This document shows, piece after piece, positions 26,526 through 36,224 of a DNA stretch of 64,000 nucleotides. The stretch is from positions 912,072 through 976,071 of the forward strand of contig NW_019775180.1 of the NCBI RefSeq assembly GCF_001039355.2, given 5' to 3'. The stretch is from Lingula anatina. Lineage: Eukaryota; Brachiopoda; Lingulata; Lingulida; Lingulidae. Numbering within the stretch: the stretch's first letter is position 1; each line of letters starts with the position of its first letter. The notes beneath the pieces are model-generated. The model had not been told where the DNA came from and ran no database searches. It saw only the letters and a program-made list of their open reading frames with translations. The translations under genes and the position numbers were made by a program.

Positions 26526-29500
26526 CTGGTTTCTAATTTCTATGCCAGTGGCAAAGAATAGTTTGATGAATTTGATTGTATCCAGATATATACTAAAATG
26601 GTAGAGATGAGGCGAAAACAGTTTTATATGCTCTGACTAAACGACATGTTTTTACATACCCATATGAGTTAGGGTGTTATACCGTGGAAACAGATCTATG
26701 AAAAGTGTCCAATTTAATACTAGTTTATATCAAGCACCAATAGATGAAGAGCAATAAGCAATATATTTAATGCTGTAGCATATTGGCCCATTGATAAAAA
26801 ACTGAAACGGCAGCGGCAGCAGTTTGAGATACAGATGGCATGAAACCACTTTAGAAAACAAACGCTGCTTCTTACTTGGTTCCAGTGAAGCAATGTCAAA
26901 TATAGACTTATATGAATGGTTACTTTTTGGTAGGATCAGTTTTCCGCAGTATTTCTAATCTGAATGGTATAATGATACACTTCCATTAACCGTGATGAGG
27001 AGTTTCCGACAGTTGCTTCGAAATATTTAAATGCTTACTTCGACTTCTACTCTCGAACAATATCACTCTGAACCTGCATTAAGTTGAATTGCGATTTCAA
27101 GTGTAGTTCACAACTGAGTGATTTTTCGGCAACTTTACTACTAAGGCCTCAATATCTGAGAATAGAAATGAACGAAAGCGATATATAACACGTTTAACTA
27201 GCGAACTGGAAATCATTTCAATTTCCCGAAATTAAGTTCTTTGAAACGCAATAATGTCAGAAGCTTTAGCAAAATGTTGATTGGCGTTTTAACGTAATCA
27301 AATGACCATTTGGAATCCCACCTCAGTTGCTGTCATTCCCCTCAGATTTCTGTCTGACATTTAGATTAGGAATAAATATGGATGCGTGAATGTCAGAAAC
27401 ACTCATCAGTTGCTCTCATCTCATATTTGTTTCTCATCCTGGGGTGCACGGTCCACATATTCCTTTGCAAACAAATTGTCAATATGGTGCTCGAGATCAG
27501 ATGAAATCAATTACTACAAATTCATAGAGATGAAAATAAGAATGCGAAGTCTTTTGTAGCTGACAGAATTCAATTTTCTGTCATTTTTCAATTCGCTTTC
27601 AAGCAGTTATCCGATCATCTGTCGGTGTTTCATTTTTCCGAGTGACAGGTGGTTGAGGGGTTTCTGGCCGTTTACTCTTGAAGCAAGTGCCATAAAAGGA
27701 AGTCTAAACCAAGCATCATTTTTATCACGTACTCGCATTATTTCTTTTTTATTTGCTTAGTTTGAAAGCAAAATATATGTTCGTTCTACTGTAGTCAATA
27801 ACGTACTCAGCTGTACAAGTGCAACATTAAGGTCAAATTACTCAGTGGAAGTCGTTTATTATATGCGGGTAATAATTACATCAAACTGTTACGAAAACTT
27901 TGGCTATGATATACCGCGTTACACTGCGTATCTCACCCAAACCCAATAAAGAGGTGCAATTGAGGTCGCAGGCATGCTCTTAAAATATTAAGTGCACAGA
28001 TTGCAAACTATGTTTAATAATTTTAGGGTGCGACATGAAGAAGTTGGTACCAAAGTTTCAGTTTCCTGGAACCATTAATAATAAAAAAATAATTCATCGA
28101 CTATCCCCAAAAAGGAACATACGTTACTGTCTCAAATGCAAAACGTCCAGCTGTGAAACCTTTTACTCACTTTGAAAATTCAATCGTCAATGGTTTTGAT
28201 CTTTTTAAAAAATTATAATATTCTTCTGTATAGAGCAGTTAATTGTTTTGAGCGATTTTAGTTTGCTTGTCACTGAATATAAAAAAAACCCTATCGACAG
28301 TAAAATAAGCATTATATAAATTATTTTTCCCCTCGTGATCCAAATATTATATAAGAAATGTCAAACTATCATGGAATCACAATATATTTTTCGGTCAGCA
28401 ACAGAAAACACCGTTTTCTGTTGCACCAAGTACTGGAACAAAATGAAACTTTTTGACAATTTTTCATGGGGAACATAGTATTAGCCATGACACAAAATCC
28501 ATTGAGTTACAGTTTAAATATTTATATAAATACATCCTTACGTCATGTATAATTTACCATGAGTGAATCACTACAAAATATATCGGAACGCGGTATAAAA
28601 TTTAAAATTAAATGACCCGGAACATACGTTACCATACGTTTCCGGAACATACATTACCATTAATGTTAAGACATGGTAAAAAATAAAATTTGAATTTAAA
28701 TTGAGACAGTCGTGGATTTTTGTTCTATACACATATATGTTTTTAAAAATTGAATACAACTTTGAATTCATACAATTTTATTTTTGTACACTTCAGCATG
28801 TGAAATGCACCTCTGTATTGGGTTTGGGTGATCTGCGTTTTACAATATGCCTGGCCTGTTTTTGGCTTTGATTCAAACATGCTGTAGACGTTCTCACCTC
28901 CAGGGGAAAGATACAGTCCAGCGTATGTCATGTTGAAAGATAACATGTTAACAATATGTACCTCTGCCAGAGCAGGTACTTTATCCCTGCTTCATCCATT
29001 AAATATTGAATATTAAGCGAGAAGACAACAGGTGCCGTTTACGAAGGACTGGCATGTCCCCGGAAAGGATGGAACCCACGTCCTCCTGCACCGCTGGCGG
29101 GCAAAGACACCCGGTAGTATACAGTTTGCCATTCGATATAAAACGCCAATAATAAAATCAACGCATCTTTACGTTGGATATTAGATAATGACTTAACCGC
29201 ACGTGGGTTAATTTGAAAAAAGGGGATTAAATATGTTTCAAAGACAGTTCACATACCACAATACAAACATAATACAAAGGTTTTAGTGAGATTAAAAAGA
29301 AGCAAAACCATCACGCTGCGAAATGAACGCAGTTTCAAACACACAAACATACACACAAATGAACTTCACTGAGTAGTATTACGCAAACAAAGTAACTACC
29401 AGCAAACTCAGCTGAATAAATATGTAACATACAGCATGTAATGGATAAATCAAAGCAGGATAGTAAATCAAAATAATCAGACTTTGTATCTTTTATTGGT

Positions 29501-29727
29501 AATAAGAATTACGTAGAATAAAATTTACCGCCCTGCGTAGCCATAGCATGCCAAGTTAGAGTCAGTGCAGTGCAGTATGGTGGAAATGTCAAGCTGTCTT
29601 TGATCTAAAGGTCTCCAGGTGTTGGGGGCGTGCATCTGGTATGCGAGATTTATGTAGAACGAAGGGTTTCACTTTACATCCATCGATGATATTGTATTGG
29701 TAAATTTCGACTCACATGTGGAAAAAT
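26526..29727. other. No gene seen
   Basis: AT-rich. It holds a pair of inverted ~45-bp similar sequences (about 27908-27955 and 28800-28848) and a short near-duplication of GGAACATACRTTACC at 28619-28656. Nothing else recognised. Confidence 0.4.
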
Positions 29728-29766
29728 CCAACACAAACACTTTTAAGGTAAGCCTTACGTTTACTT

Positions 29767-29772
29767 TTTATT
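29767..29772 (-). terminator. Candidate poly(A) signal of the channel gene
   Basis: AATAAA on the minus strand, the first canonical signal after the stop codon, giving a 3' UTR of about 0.9 kb. A GTGTTTGTGTTGG stretch follows at 29740-29728. No transcript evidence; a (TA)n tract (30613-30658) would lie inside the UTR. Confidence 0.35.
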
Positions 29773-30608
29773 CTCATTGGTGCTGACAAGAAAATATTAC
29801 AACAACTCAAACAAAATATATCTCCCAAATCTAATTTGGCACAGTGCTTTCATAAATGTGTTCAAAATAGGAATACAAAGATGATTGTAAAAAATTCATA
29901 ACAGTGCAATTAAAACAAAATAAAAGGCACGGTGTACCCATTTGAATGTACAGTTAAGATAAATAGAATAGGTATATACAATGGGCATCATCCAAGATAG
30001 TCCAAACTCACTCTTGCAAATGAGTTTCAGATTAAGCAAGAATTTTAGCTGGAATTGGAGAAGAGAGGGGCCAGAAAAAATGGAGGACCATTGAATGTAG
30101 TGTGGCAAAGAATAAAAGCTGACAATTTATCCACAGATATTTTTCATTATATTTTGCATGTCTTTTTTTATATTGCTTTCTAAAATAACATTCCTGGTGC
30201 ATAGAATTTCACCCTTATTGCTTAAACATTAATCACACTTCCTGTGGATTCTCGGCACTTTTTTTTCCTCAGGTATGACATCAGGCACTGCCATCAGCTT
30301 CCTTAAGGTTATATCTGATGATACCCATGTATTGTTAACAATGGCTGGCCCTTATTCAAATACTGTTTTTATCAAAATCAAAAAAGAAAACCAGCCCACA
30401 CAGATGCAATATCAAAGTTTTGTTCTACAGTACTTACAAATATATAAAAATAATTTTCATAACATGGAATGTTCATATGTCATCTATAAAAAGTTATAAA
30501 AAAATGACAAGCTCCTGCCAAGCTTTCATCCAACTTCACAATATCAACCTAATTTTTTGTTTATGTCCCGCAGAACAGAGGCTACCCGTAATTATAATCT
30601 AGTTTAAA

Positions 30609-30612
<4 letters not shown>

Positions 30613-30658
<46 letters not shown>
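30613..30658. repeat. (AT)23 microsatellite
   Basis: Uninterrupted AT dinucleotides just downstream of the channel stop codon, probably in its 3' UTR. Confidence 0.95.
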
Positions 30659-30661
<3 letters not shown>

Positions 30662-30686
30662 CATAAAAAAGGACCCATATTTTCTA

Positions 30687-31013
30687 TTATTTTGAGTGAT
30701 TCTTTGGGTCATCCACAGTCTCTCCATTGTCGTTGAATTGCATATCCATATATGCCCCCTCAGCTGAAGTGTTAGCTACCTTATTTTCAAGTCTGGACTT
30801 GGATCTAGAAGATCTAGACTTTCTCTTTTTTCTCTTTGGCTGTTGTTCCTGTACCTTTGACACATACACTTGCATTTGGTTGTGCAGTTCTTCTTTCCTT
30901 CTTTTTAACTCTTCTTGCTGAATTTCTTTTCTTTTTCTGTTTTCAAGAATCTGTGTACAAAGTTCCTCATACTTTTTGCAATTTTTAGCAAGTATCTTCT
31001 TGCGTTTATATAT
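30687..31013 (-). CDS. Channel exon 9: basic coiled-coil C-terminal tail and stop
   Basis: Encodes IYKRKKILAKNCKKYEEL, a Lys/Glu/Arg/Gln-rich helical region (about 376-422), the basic cluster KRKKRKSRSSRSKSR (425-439), and an acidic end (NGETVDDPKNHSK). The 108-residue extension after M4 is unusual: animal pentameric channels normally stop within a few residues of M4. Confidence 0.9.
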   Translation of the reverse strand: MYKRKKILAKNCKKYEELCTQILENRKRKEIQQEELKRRKEELHNQMQVYVSKVQEQQPKRKKRKSRSSRSKSRLENKVANTSAEGAYMDMQFNDNGETVDDPKNHSK

Positions 31014-34000
31014 CTGTCCAAAACAAATTAATATTGTCATGTGTAGGACCAGTGTGTTCTCCATATAAGTAATATATATTGTTTAAATATCTGGGAGGGG
31101 GGGGGGAGTTCTGAGCTAACTGCCCTTTTTGCTGAGTTAAATTTGGTATAGGCACATGGAGGTTTCATGGTGAAAAGTCCACTTTTTCAGAAATAAAATG
31201 CACCTTTGAGATTGCTGGCAACAGGACTGCATATAAATGTTTCTACTTTTACTTTCTTGCAAACAAGTTTCAAAATTTATTTACAGTACAGTACTGTACA
31301 GAGTAGCAGGTGCTGATCAAGGTGAACTGAAATCTCTTTACAGGCTTTACTTATACATATTTTATTGAAATCAAAGAATAGTCTTTAAAACATACCTTGA
31401 TGAAGAGCCAGAATACCATAATAACTTGAAAAGCAATTGTGCAGCCTCCAATTATTGCAGCTGATGCTATGTCAAAGGTAAGTGCTGAGTCAGCCTGCAG
31501 TAATGCTACAATTGCATTCTCCCCTGCTATCAGAAACTGGATCACAAGGCAACCAATTACAAACAAATCCTGGAAAGATATAGTGATAATAGTAAAATCT
31601 AGCCAAGCACAGCATTTTTATTTGAATGAAAATATTGTTATATAGCCATACTCTTTGAAGACCCTTTTGAGTTCTTTGAGTGCTTGCATGCTATAAATTT
31701 TGCAAAATGCATCTGGAGTTCTTTGAGTACTTTTTCACTAAAAATTCTGCACTAGAAATGCTGGTTTTTAAAAAGTCATGCACAAGAGCAAATAAATATA
31801 TTTTAAGTAAATCTGAAGTATAACACTGAATGCTGATGTAAATAATTTAATGGAGTAAAAAGCACTATATTCATATGATTTGAGGCATTATATAATATGT
31901 TAAAGTCAAACCAGGACAATTCTAGACTCAAAATCGGCCTAAAATGTGCCAAAAAAACTTTTGTTAAAATCATATGACCATGCTAATGTTCAAACTGAAC
32001 TTACATTTTTGCAAAACAGTTACAACAATGGCATCAACAGTGGCACTGGCAAGGGCATCAGAGATGATCCAGACAAGCCAATACAGTGATCAGATTATAT
32101 ACAGAAAACTAAAGTCTGTATGTAAAAAGGGTGAAGTGCTCTAGACCTCCTATTGATCTAGTAAGCCTAAAAACAATCAGGAATAGTTGGGCGGTCCTGG
32201 TTTGAACACAGTCATACATTTGCTACCAAGTGTTTTGTGCATGTTAATCTTCTTAAACCAGCATGTAGAACACAAGACTCGGCCGTGCTGTATTCGACAT
32301 ACAAACACGTCATGTACGAGTGCGTTCCATGGTCTGTTGCACTCACATTACTCACTAGTGTAGTAGCCAATCAGAGGCCATGGTTTAAGCCAGATACAAC
32401 ACTCGTCGCTGAGCTGTACATAAAAAATTACTTGTGTATTGTCGAGCCGCAGACAGCACAATACACTTGTAATATTTTACTTACAGCTGGGCGACGAGTG
32501 TTGTATCTATCACTTACCAAAAATGTAAGGTAAGAGACAGCTGGCAGACTGGAAGTTACAATAAACTTGAAGGCCACAGAAGTCAACAGGAGGGTCAGTG
32601 TCACACCAAGTCGGTCATTAGGAGATGCTCTATTTACAGTGAATGATGCAAATGTGAGCAACATAATACAGAACTGAAAATATAATATGAAAAATAATGA
32701 ATCTTTTAATAAATGCATCTGTTATCAACAACTCCATAATCAAAATACTTTGATTAAATCTACATAGAGAGCTATTTTCAAAATCGCTACCCATGTAAAA
32801 TCAAACTGTATAAAAATATATATAAATATGTTTTTTTAATCTTTCTATATCAACTTACATACTCACCAAAACCAAGAAAACATTCCAAAAATAAAAGCCT
32901 GCTCTTCTCGTAACTTGCACTCCACTTTCATACATAGGGTACACACTTTGATCCCATGATACATGATTATCTGATGAGTTATAAGTGATCTTCTGACTAT
33001 TCACATAGCACTTCAGTACCCACTGCTGCCTTGCTGGTTAAGAAAAATATCTAAGCTAAAAAATCAGCATTGTTTAAGAACATTTTTCTCATTTAAAAAC
33101 CTAATATGCATTAACATTGTTTATATAATTACTGGCACTGGTGATAACCATGATGTTTCTCATTATGTGTTAATCTTAAAAGGCATCTGACCTGACCTTT
33201 AAAGAAAAAGAAAATACCTGAGAAGTTATCAGTCCTGATTTTATCAATATTGGTCATACTTTTCTCAAACTCCAGCTCAGTGTTGGGCCAGTCAGACATT
33301 AGGCGCAGAGTAAGATTCTATAGTCACAATGAGAAATATTGAGATTAAATGCATGCAGCAATACTGGTACTTCTTTTTTTCCCAATTATTTTAAGCCAAA
33401 TTACAAATAAATTTCTGATTGATGTATGTAATTCTACAAATACTTAAACAAATTATAAAACTGAAATACATCATACTGATACATATATCTTTCAGAAATT
33501 TAGCAGGAATCATAAGCAACATAATAAAAAGAACAAAAAATGAATAAAATTACATTAACTTACAAAAGTAAATAATTTTTTAACCACCTATTAACTGGTG
33601 ACAGAAAGTAAAAAAAAAAAAATTAAAAGTTTATGACTAGAAATTAATATTCATATGCAAGAATATTTGACTTATTTTTGACAAATGAGAAGAGTTCATG
33701 TCCCCCCATACTGTCTTACCTGATAATCCAGAGGAAAATCAAACAGTTCCAAATTTTCTTTGAATGTTGCATTGATTCTTATACCTGATTAAAAAAATTC
33801 AATAGCATAGTTAAACATGCAATCTCTCTTTGCTTTGCTTTACACATTTATTGCATGAATAACAACATTCTGATCACAACTGCATAATTTGTAATTCTGT
33901 TCAGCAAAAATCATTACTTGTCCACTGAGAAACTCAGCTTTACATAGAGCCATTTGATAACAGATATCTGCAGACTTCATCATTTTCTTTATTCAGCATC

Positions 34001-34291
34001 AGATCTGCAGTAGTACCGTTGACGGATATGCATCAACTTACCTAATATCACAACTGGAATGCCATCCCCATCTTCATATGTCAGCTGATGCATTCTGTTC
34101 TTTTTGTACGTGGACACCTCATTTATGACCACGATGCGTGGGTCCCAGTGTTCATCCCAGTCTACATCCTTTTGTTTGTGAAAACAAAATAATATCTTCA
34201 TTATATTCAAATATATATATATACAACGTATATATTTTGTATTTTATTAAGGGTCTAAGTCAAGTTCTACTGCATATATATATATATACTC

Positions 34292-34325
<34 letters not shown>

Positions 34326-35712
34326 TTCAGCAGAAAGCAATGAGAAACATTGTATCAAATCATTTTCACATACTGCACATATTTGTCAGCCAAAATTACT
34401 TCCTTTTGAGTATTTCCACATGCATTTTACACTGATTGAGGACACCCTAGGATGATTACAAAATATGGCATGATTTCTACCCATTTTAAAATTCTGTGCT
34501 GTTTCTGGATAACTGCACTAAGGACTGACCTGTGTTGACACAAGACTAAGATCAGCTGGTATACTACCATGTGAACAGTGTTTTGACTTGATCTTGATCT
34601 TAGATAGGTTTAAAAGTGTAACATTTAAAAACAAACTTTCAAATTGAATTAAAAAATTGAACTGAAATAAGGACTATAACTAGCAGATCTTGGGGAAATT
34701 ATGTTTTATTTATTTATTTGTTTATTTAATTTTTTTTGTCATCACCAAAGCAAATGTTTGCAAATCAAGTTTTACTGTATGTGCTTTTGAAAAATTATTT
34801 AATTGTTCTTTTCATATAACCCATATTTGCTGTATATGCTTTTGAAAAATTATTTAATTGTTCTTTTCATATAACCCATATTTGTCAACCAAATTTCCTT
34901 CACTTTACCTATTTTATAAGTACCTTACTCTGCATTGGAAAATCCTAGGACTAGAAAGATTTTTTCAATAGTGAGGAATCAGTAAAACTATGTATGGCTA
35001 TCTGTATGCCAAATTTCAATTCCCTAGTACACATTTTTACTCTGATTAGAAATAAAAAGGAATTACCTTTGCATCTAACTGTGAGCCATCTTTCTGCACC
35101 AGTAACGGCTCCTTCCACCTTGCCTCAATGTATACATCAGCTGAAAACTCCTGGTGGGCATCATTGATGTCGCCTACTGCAATAAAACTGGTTCTCAATT
35201 CGACAACCACCTAGAAATATAATATCATGCTCAAAACTCGAAAATTGAATTATAATGCTCATTTTTGCCCCAGACGTCATTGTGCTCTACATGTAGCTGC
35301 CTAAAAAAAATTAACCTTAAATGCTAGGCAGGTAAGGCCAAAAGGCTGGCATATGTAAGATCGAAAACTGAGGAAAATGCCAAGTAAGCTAGCGGGCCTT
35401 CTGCTTCAGGGGCCTGATACTATTACCGAGTATACGGTGTAACATCACTTAAAGAGAATTCCACATCTGATATGTTTGGATTGACACAGCTCATTTAAAA
35501 GCAATCTAATCGGAAACCAGTCAGCAAGAGTCACTATAGTGGACACCTACCTTTTCACCACCAAAATATTTTCTATTTCTATGTATTTTTTCACCATCTG
35601 TTGTATTTTCCACTATCTTCAGAAGAAGAGCAGTCTGTTTTCTTTGCTCCTCTATCAGCTGAAGTGCTTGTTGTTTCTGCTCTTGTAAAAGATTATCAAG
35701 TTGTCCGTCCAT
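30687..35712 (-). CDS. Pentameric ligand-gated ion channel homologue without Cys-loop cysteines, 9 exons
   Basis: Member of the pentameric ligand-gated channel superfamily. Exons, in transcript order: 35712-35551, 35210-35067, 34168-34042, 33784-33720, 33317-33218, 33033-32867, 32673-32518, 31569-31396, 31013-30687. The sum is 1422 nt = 473 aa plus stop; all introns are GT-AG and phases agree. Layout: coiled coil about 1-45, ligand-binding-type beta domain about 55-243, M1 about 246-268, M2 277-295, M3 302-331, M4 about 341-367, basic coiled-coil tail 368-473. The loop that holds the disulfide in Cys-loop receptors is present as FPLDYQN with the invariant Pro (162), but the two Cys positions are Glu154 and Leu168. 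It resembles the uncharacterised invertebrate 'Pro-loop' type. No signal peptide is visible, and an in-frame TGA lies two codons before the ATG. Ligand and ion selectivity cannot be read from the sequence. Confidence 0.9.
31396..31569 (-). CDS. Channel exon 8: M3, short loop, M4
   Basis: Encodes DLFVIGCLVIQFLIAGENAI (M3), a loop of about ten residues (LLQADSALTFD), then a second hydrophobic stretch ending VIMVFWLFIK (M4). The very short M3-M4 linker is like prokaryotic pentameric channels and unlike the long intracellular loops of animal receptors. Donor AAG|GTATGT, phase 0. Confidence 0.92.
32392..32508. repeat. 117-bp hairpin in the channel intron, next to a splice donor
   Basis: AGATACAACACTCGTCGC (32392 on) is inverted at 32491-32508. 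The 27-bp outer arms have two mismatches, and the complementarity resumes inside (ATTACTTGTGTATTG with CAATACACTTGTAAT). The arm ends 8 nt from the GT donor of channel exon 7. The GC-richer flank 32255-32391 may belong to the same element. Confidence 0.8.
32518..32673 (-). CDS. Channel exon 7: end of M1, M2 pore helix, M2-M3 loop
   Basis: Encodes FCIMLLTFASFTVNRASP, NDRLGVTLTLLLTSVAFKF (M2) and SSLPAVSYLTFL. Leu285 aligns with the conserved 9' gate position. The Asp275-Arg276 pair is at -1'/0', with no Pro-Ala of anion channels. Donor TTG|GTAAGT. A long inverted repeat begins 10 bp past the exon. Confidence 0.93.
32867..33033 (-). CDS. Channel exon 6: loop C and first half of M1
   Basis: Encodes ARQQWVLKCYVNSQKITYNS, then VYPMYESGVQVTRRAGFYFW and NVFLVL. 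RRAGFYFW corresponds to the RR..FY motif at the start of M1. No vicinal Cys pair is found in loop C, and the M1 proline is missing. Donor TTG|GTGAGT, phase 0. Confidence 0.9.
33218..33317 (-). CDS. Channel exon 5: ligand-binding domain after the Pro-loop
   Basis: Encodes NLTLRLMSDWPNTELEFEKS and NIDKIRTDNFS. This covers the loop-B region; a tryptophan occurs at SDWPN, but the usual loop-B aromatic SWTY is not recognisable. The acceptor is ACTATAG with a weak pyrimidine tract; the donor is G|GTATTT, phase 1. Confidence 0.85.
33720..33784 (-). CDS. Channel exon 4: Pro-loop, cysteines absent
   Basis: A 65-nt exon encoding GIRINATFKENLELFDFPLD and YQ. FPLDYQ corresponds to FP(M/F)D.Q of the Cys loop. 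The position of the first loop cysteine is Glu154 here, and the second (next exon) is Leu168. Donor CAG|GTAAGA, phase 0. Confidence 0.92.
34042..34168 (-). CDS. Channel exon 3: ligand-binding domain, W-x-P region
   Basis: Encodes DVDWDEHWDPRIVVINEVST and the segment to VVIL. The WDP..V..N tract matches the superfamily's conserved WxPD region after loop D. Donor G|GTAAGT, phase 1. Confidence 0.9.
34274..34325. repeat. Compound (AT)n-(CA)n microsatellite
   Basis: AT repeat 34274-34288 followed by an interrupted CA repeat to 34325, in the channel intron. Confidence 0.95.
34775..34884. repeat. 55-bp tandem duplication
   Basis: Two head-to-tail 55-bp copies (34775-34829, 34830-34884) differing at one base (GTATGTGC versus GTATATGC). 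A recent duplication inside the channel intron. Confidence 0.95.
35067..35210 (-). CDS. Channel exon 2: start of ligand-binding domain
   Basis: Encodes VVVELRTSFIAVGDINDAHQ, EFSADVYIEARWKEP and LLVQKDGSQLDAK. This is the first beta strands of the extracellular-type domain. The pattern of a polar Q.F.ADV...ARW.EP block is typical of the family. Phase 0 on both sides. Confidence 0.9.
35551..35712 (-). CDS. Channel exon 1: N-terminal coiled coil
   Basis: Encodes MDGQLDNLLQEQKQQALQLI, then EEQRKQTALLLKIVENTTDG and YFGGEK. The Gln/Glu/Leu heptads suggest a coiled coil, not a secretion signal. The upstream codons read TGA GTA ATG, so the ATG is the first start in this frame unless a weak acceptor AG just before it is used. 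Donor AAG|GTAGGT, phase 0. Confidence 0.82.
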
Positions 35713-36224
35713 TACTCAGCGGTCGACAGGTAATACAATGGGGCATGGCTTCTCTAGTTACCATGGCACAACTGGTCACCGATACAACCATTTTAGCTTG
35801 CCCTTTTCATTGATTATTTATAACGTATTGTGCTTTTGTTGAGACCTTGAATTCTGCTTTTGTTACTAGTTTATTTGAATGTGGAAACAATAACAATAAA
35901 CTTTTCATCGTGAAGTTAAGTCTTAGAATCTAAAGCGCAACTCTTTGTGAGCCATTATAAGCATTATACATGGTTTGACTTCCAAACCAAGTCTATTTAG
36001 TAGCATCCATAATATTTTGTTCTATATTAGCATGAGATATAGCGATTCAATGAATGGGAAAGGAAAATGTCAGTTGATCTTGTCTGGACAGTTATGCCCA
36101 TACCCAAAGTAAAAATTCACAAGTTTATTAAGTATATGATAGAATACAACTTTCTTAAGGTGTGTGTTGGTCTGCTTAAGTAATTTTGCTGCATGAAAGG
36201 CATTACAAAACACAAAACAACATC
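35713..36224 (-). promoter_or_regulatory. Short intergenic spacer; presumed channel promoter
   Basis: About 510 bp between the candidate receptor cleavage site and the channel start codon. It must hold the channel 5' UTR and core promoter if the genes are separately transcribed. No clear TATA box or initiator could be assigned. Inferred from position only. Confidence 0.3.

Noticed and set aside
29040-29110. Possible tRNA-derived SINE (GTGGGTTCCATCC resembles a B box on the minus strand)
   Set aside because: No convincing A box, no tRNA fold and no second copy seen in the window.
30275-30602. Plus-strand open frames downstream of the channel gene
   Set aside because: Low-complexity AT-rich composition, no domain, and they lie in the probable 3' UTR of the minus-strand gene.
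32237-32533. Plus-strand open frame of 98 codons in the channel intron
   Set aside because: It runs through the inverted repeat and antisense to the exon 7 end; no homology recognised.
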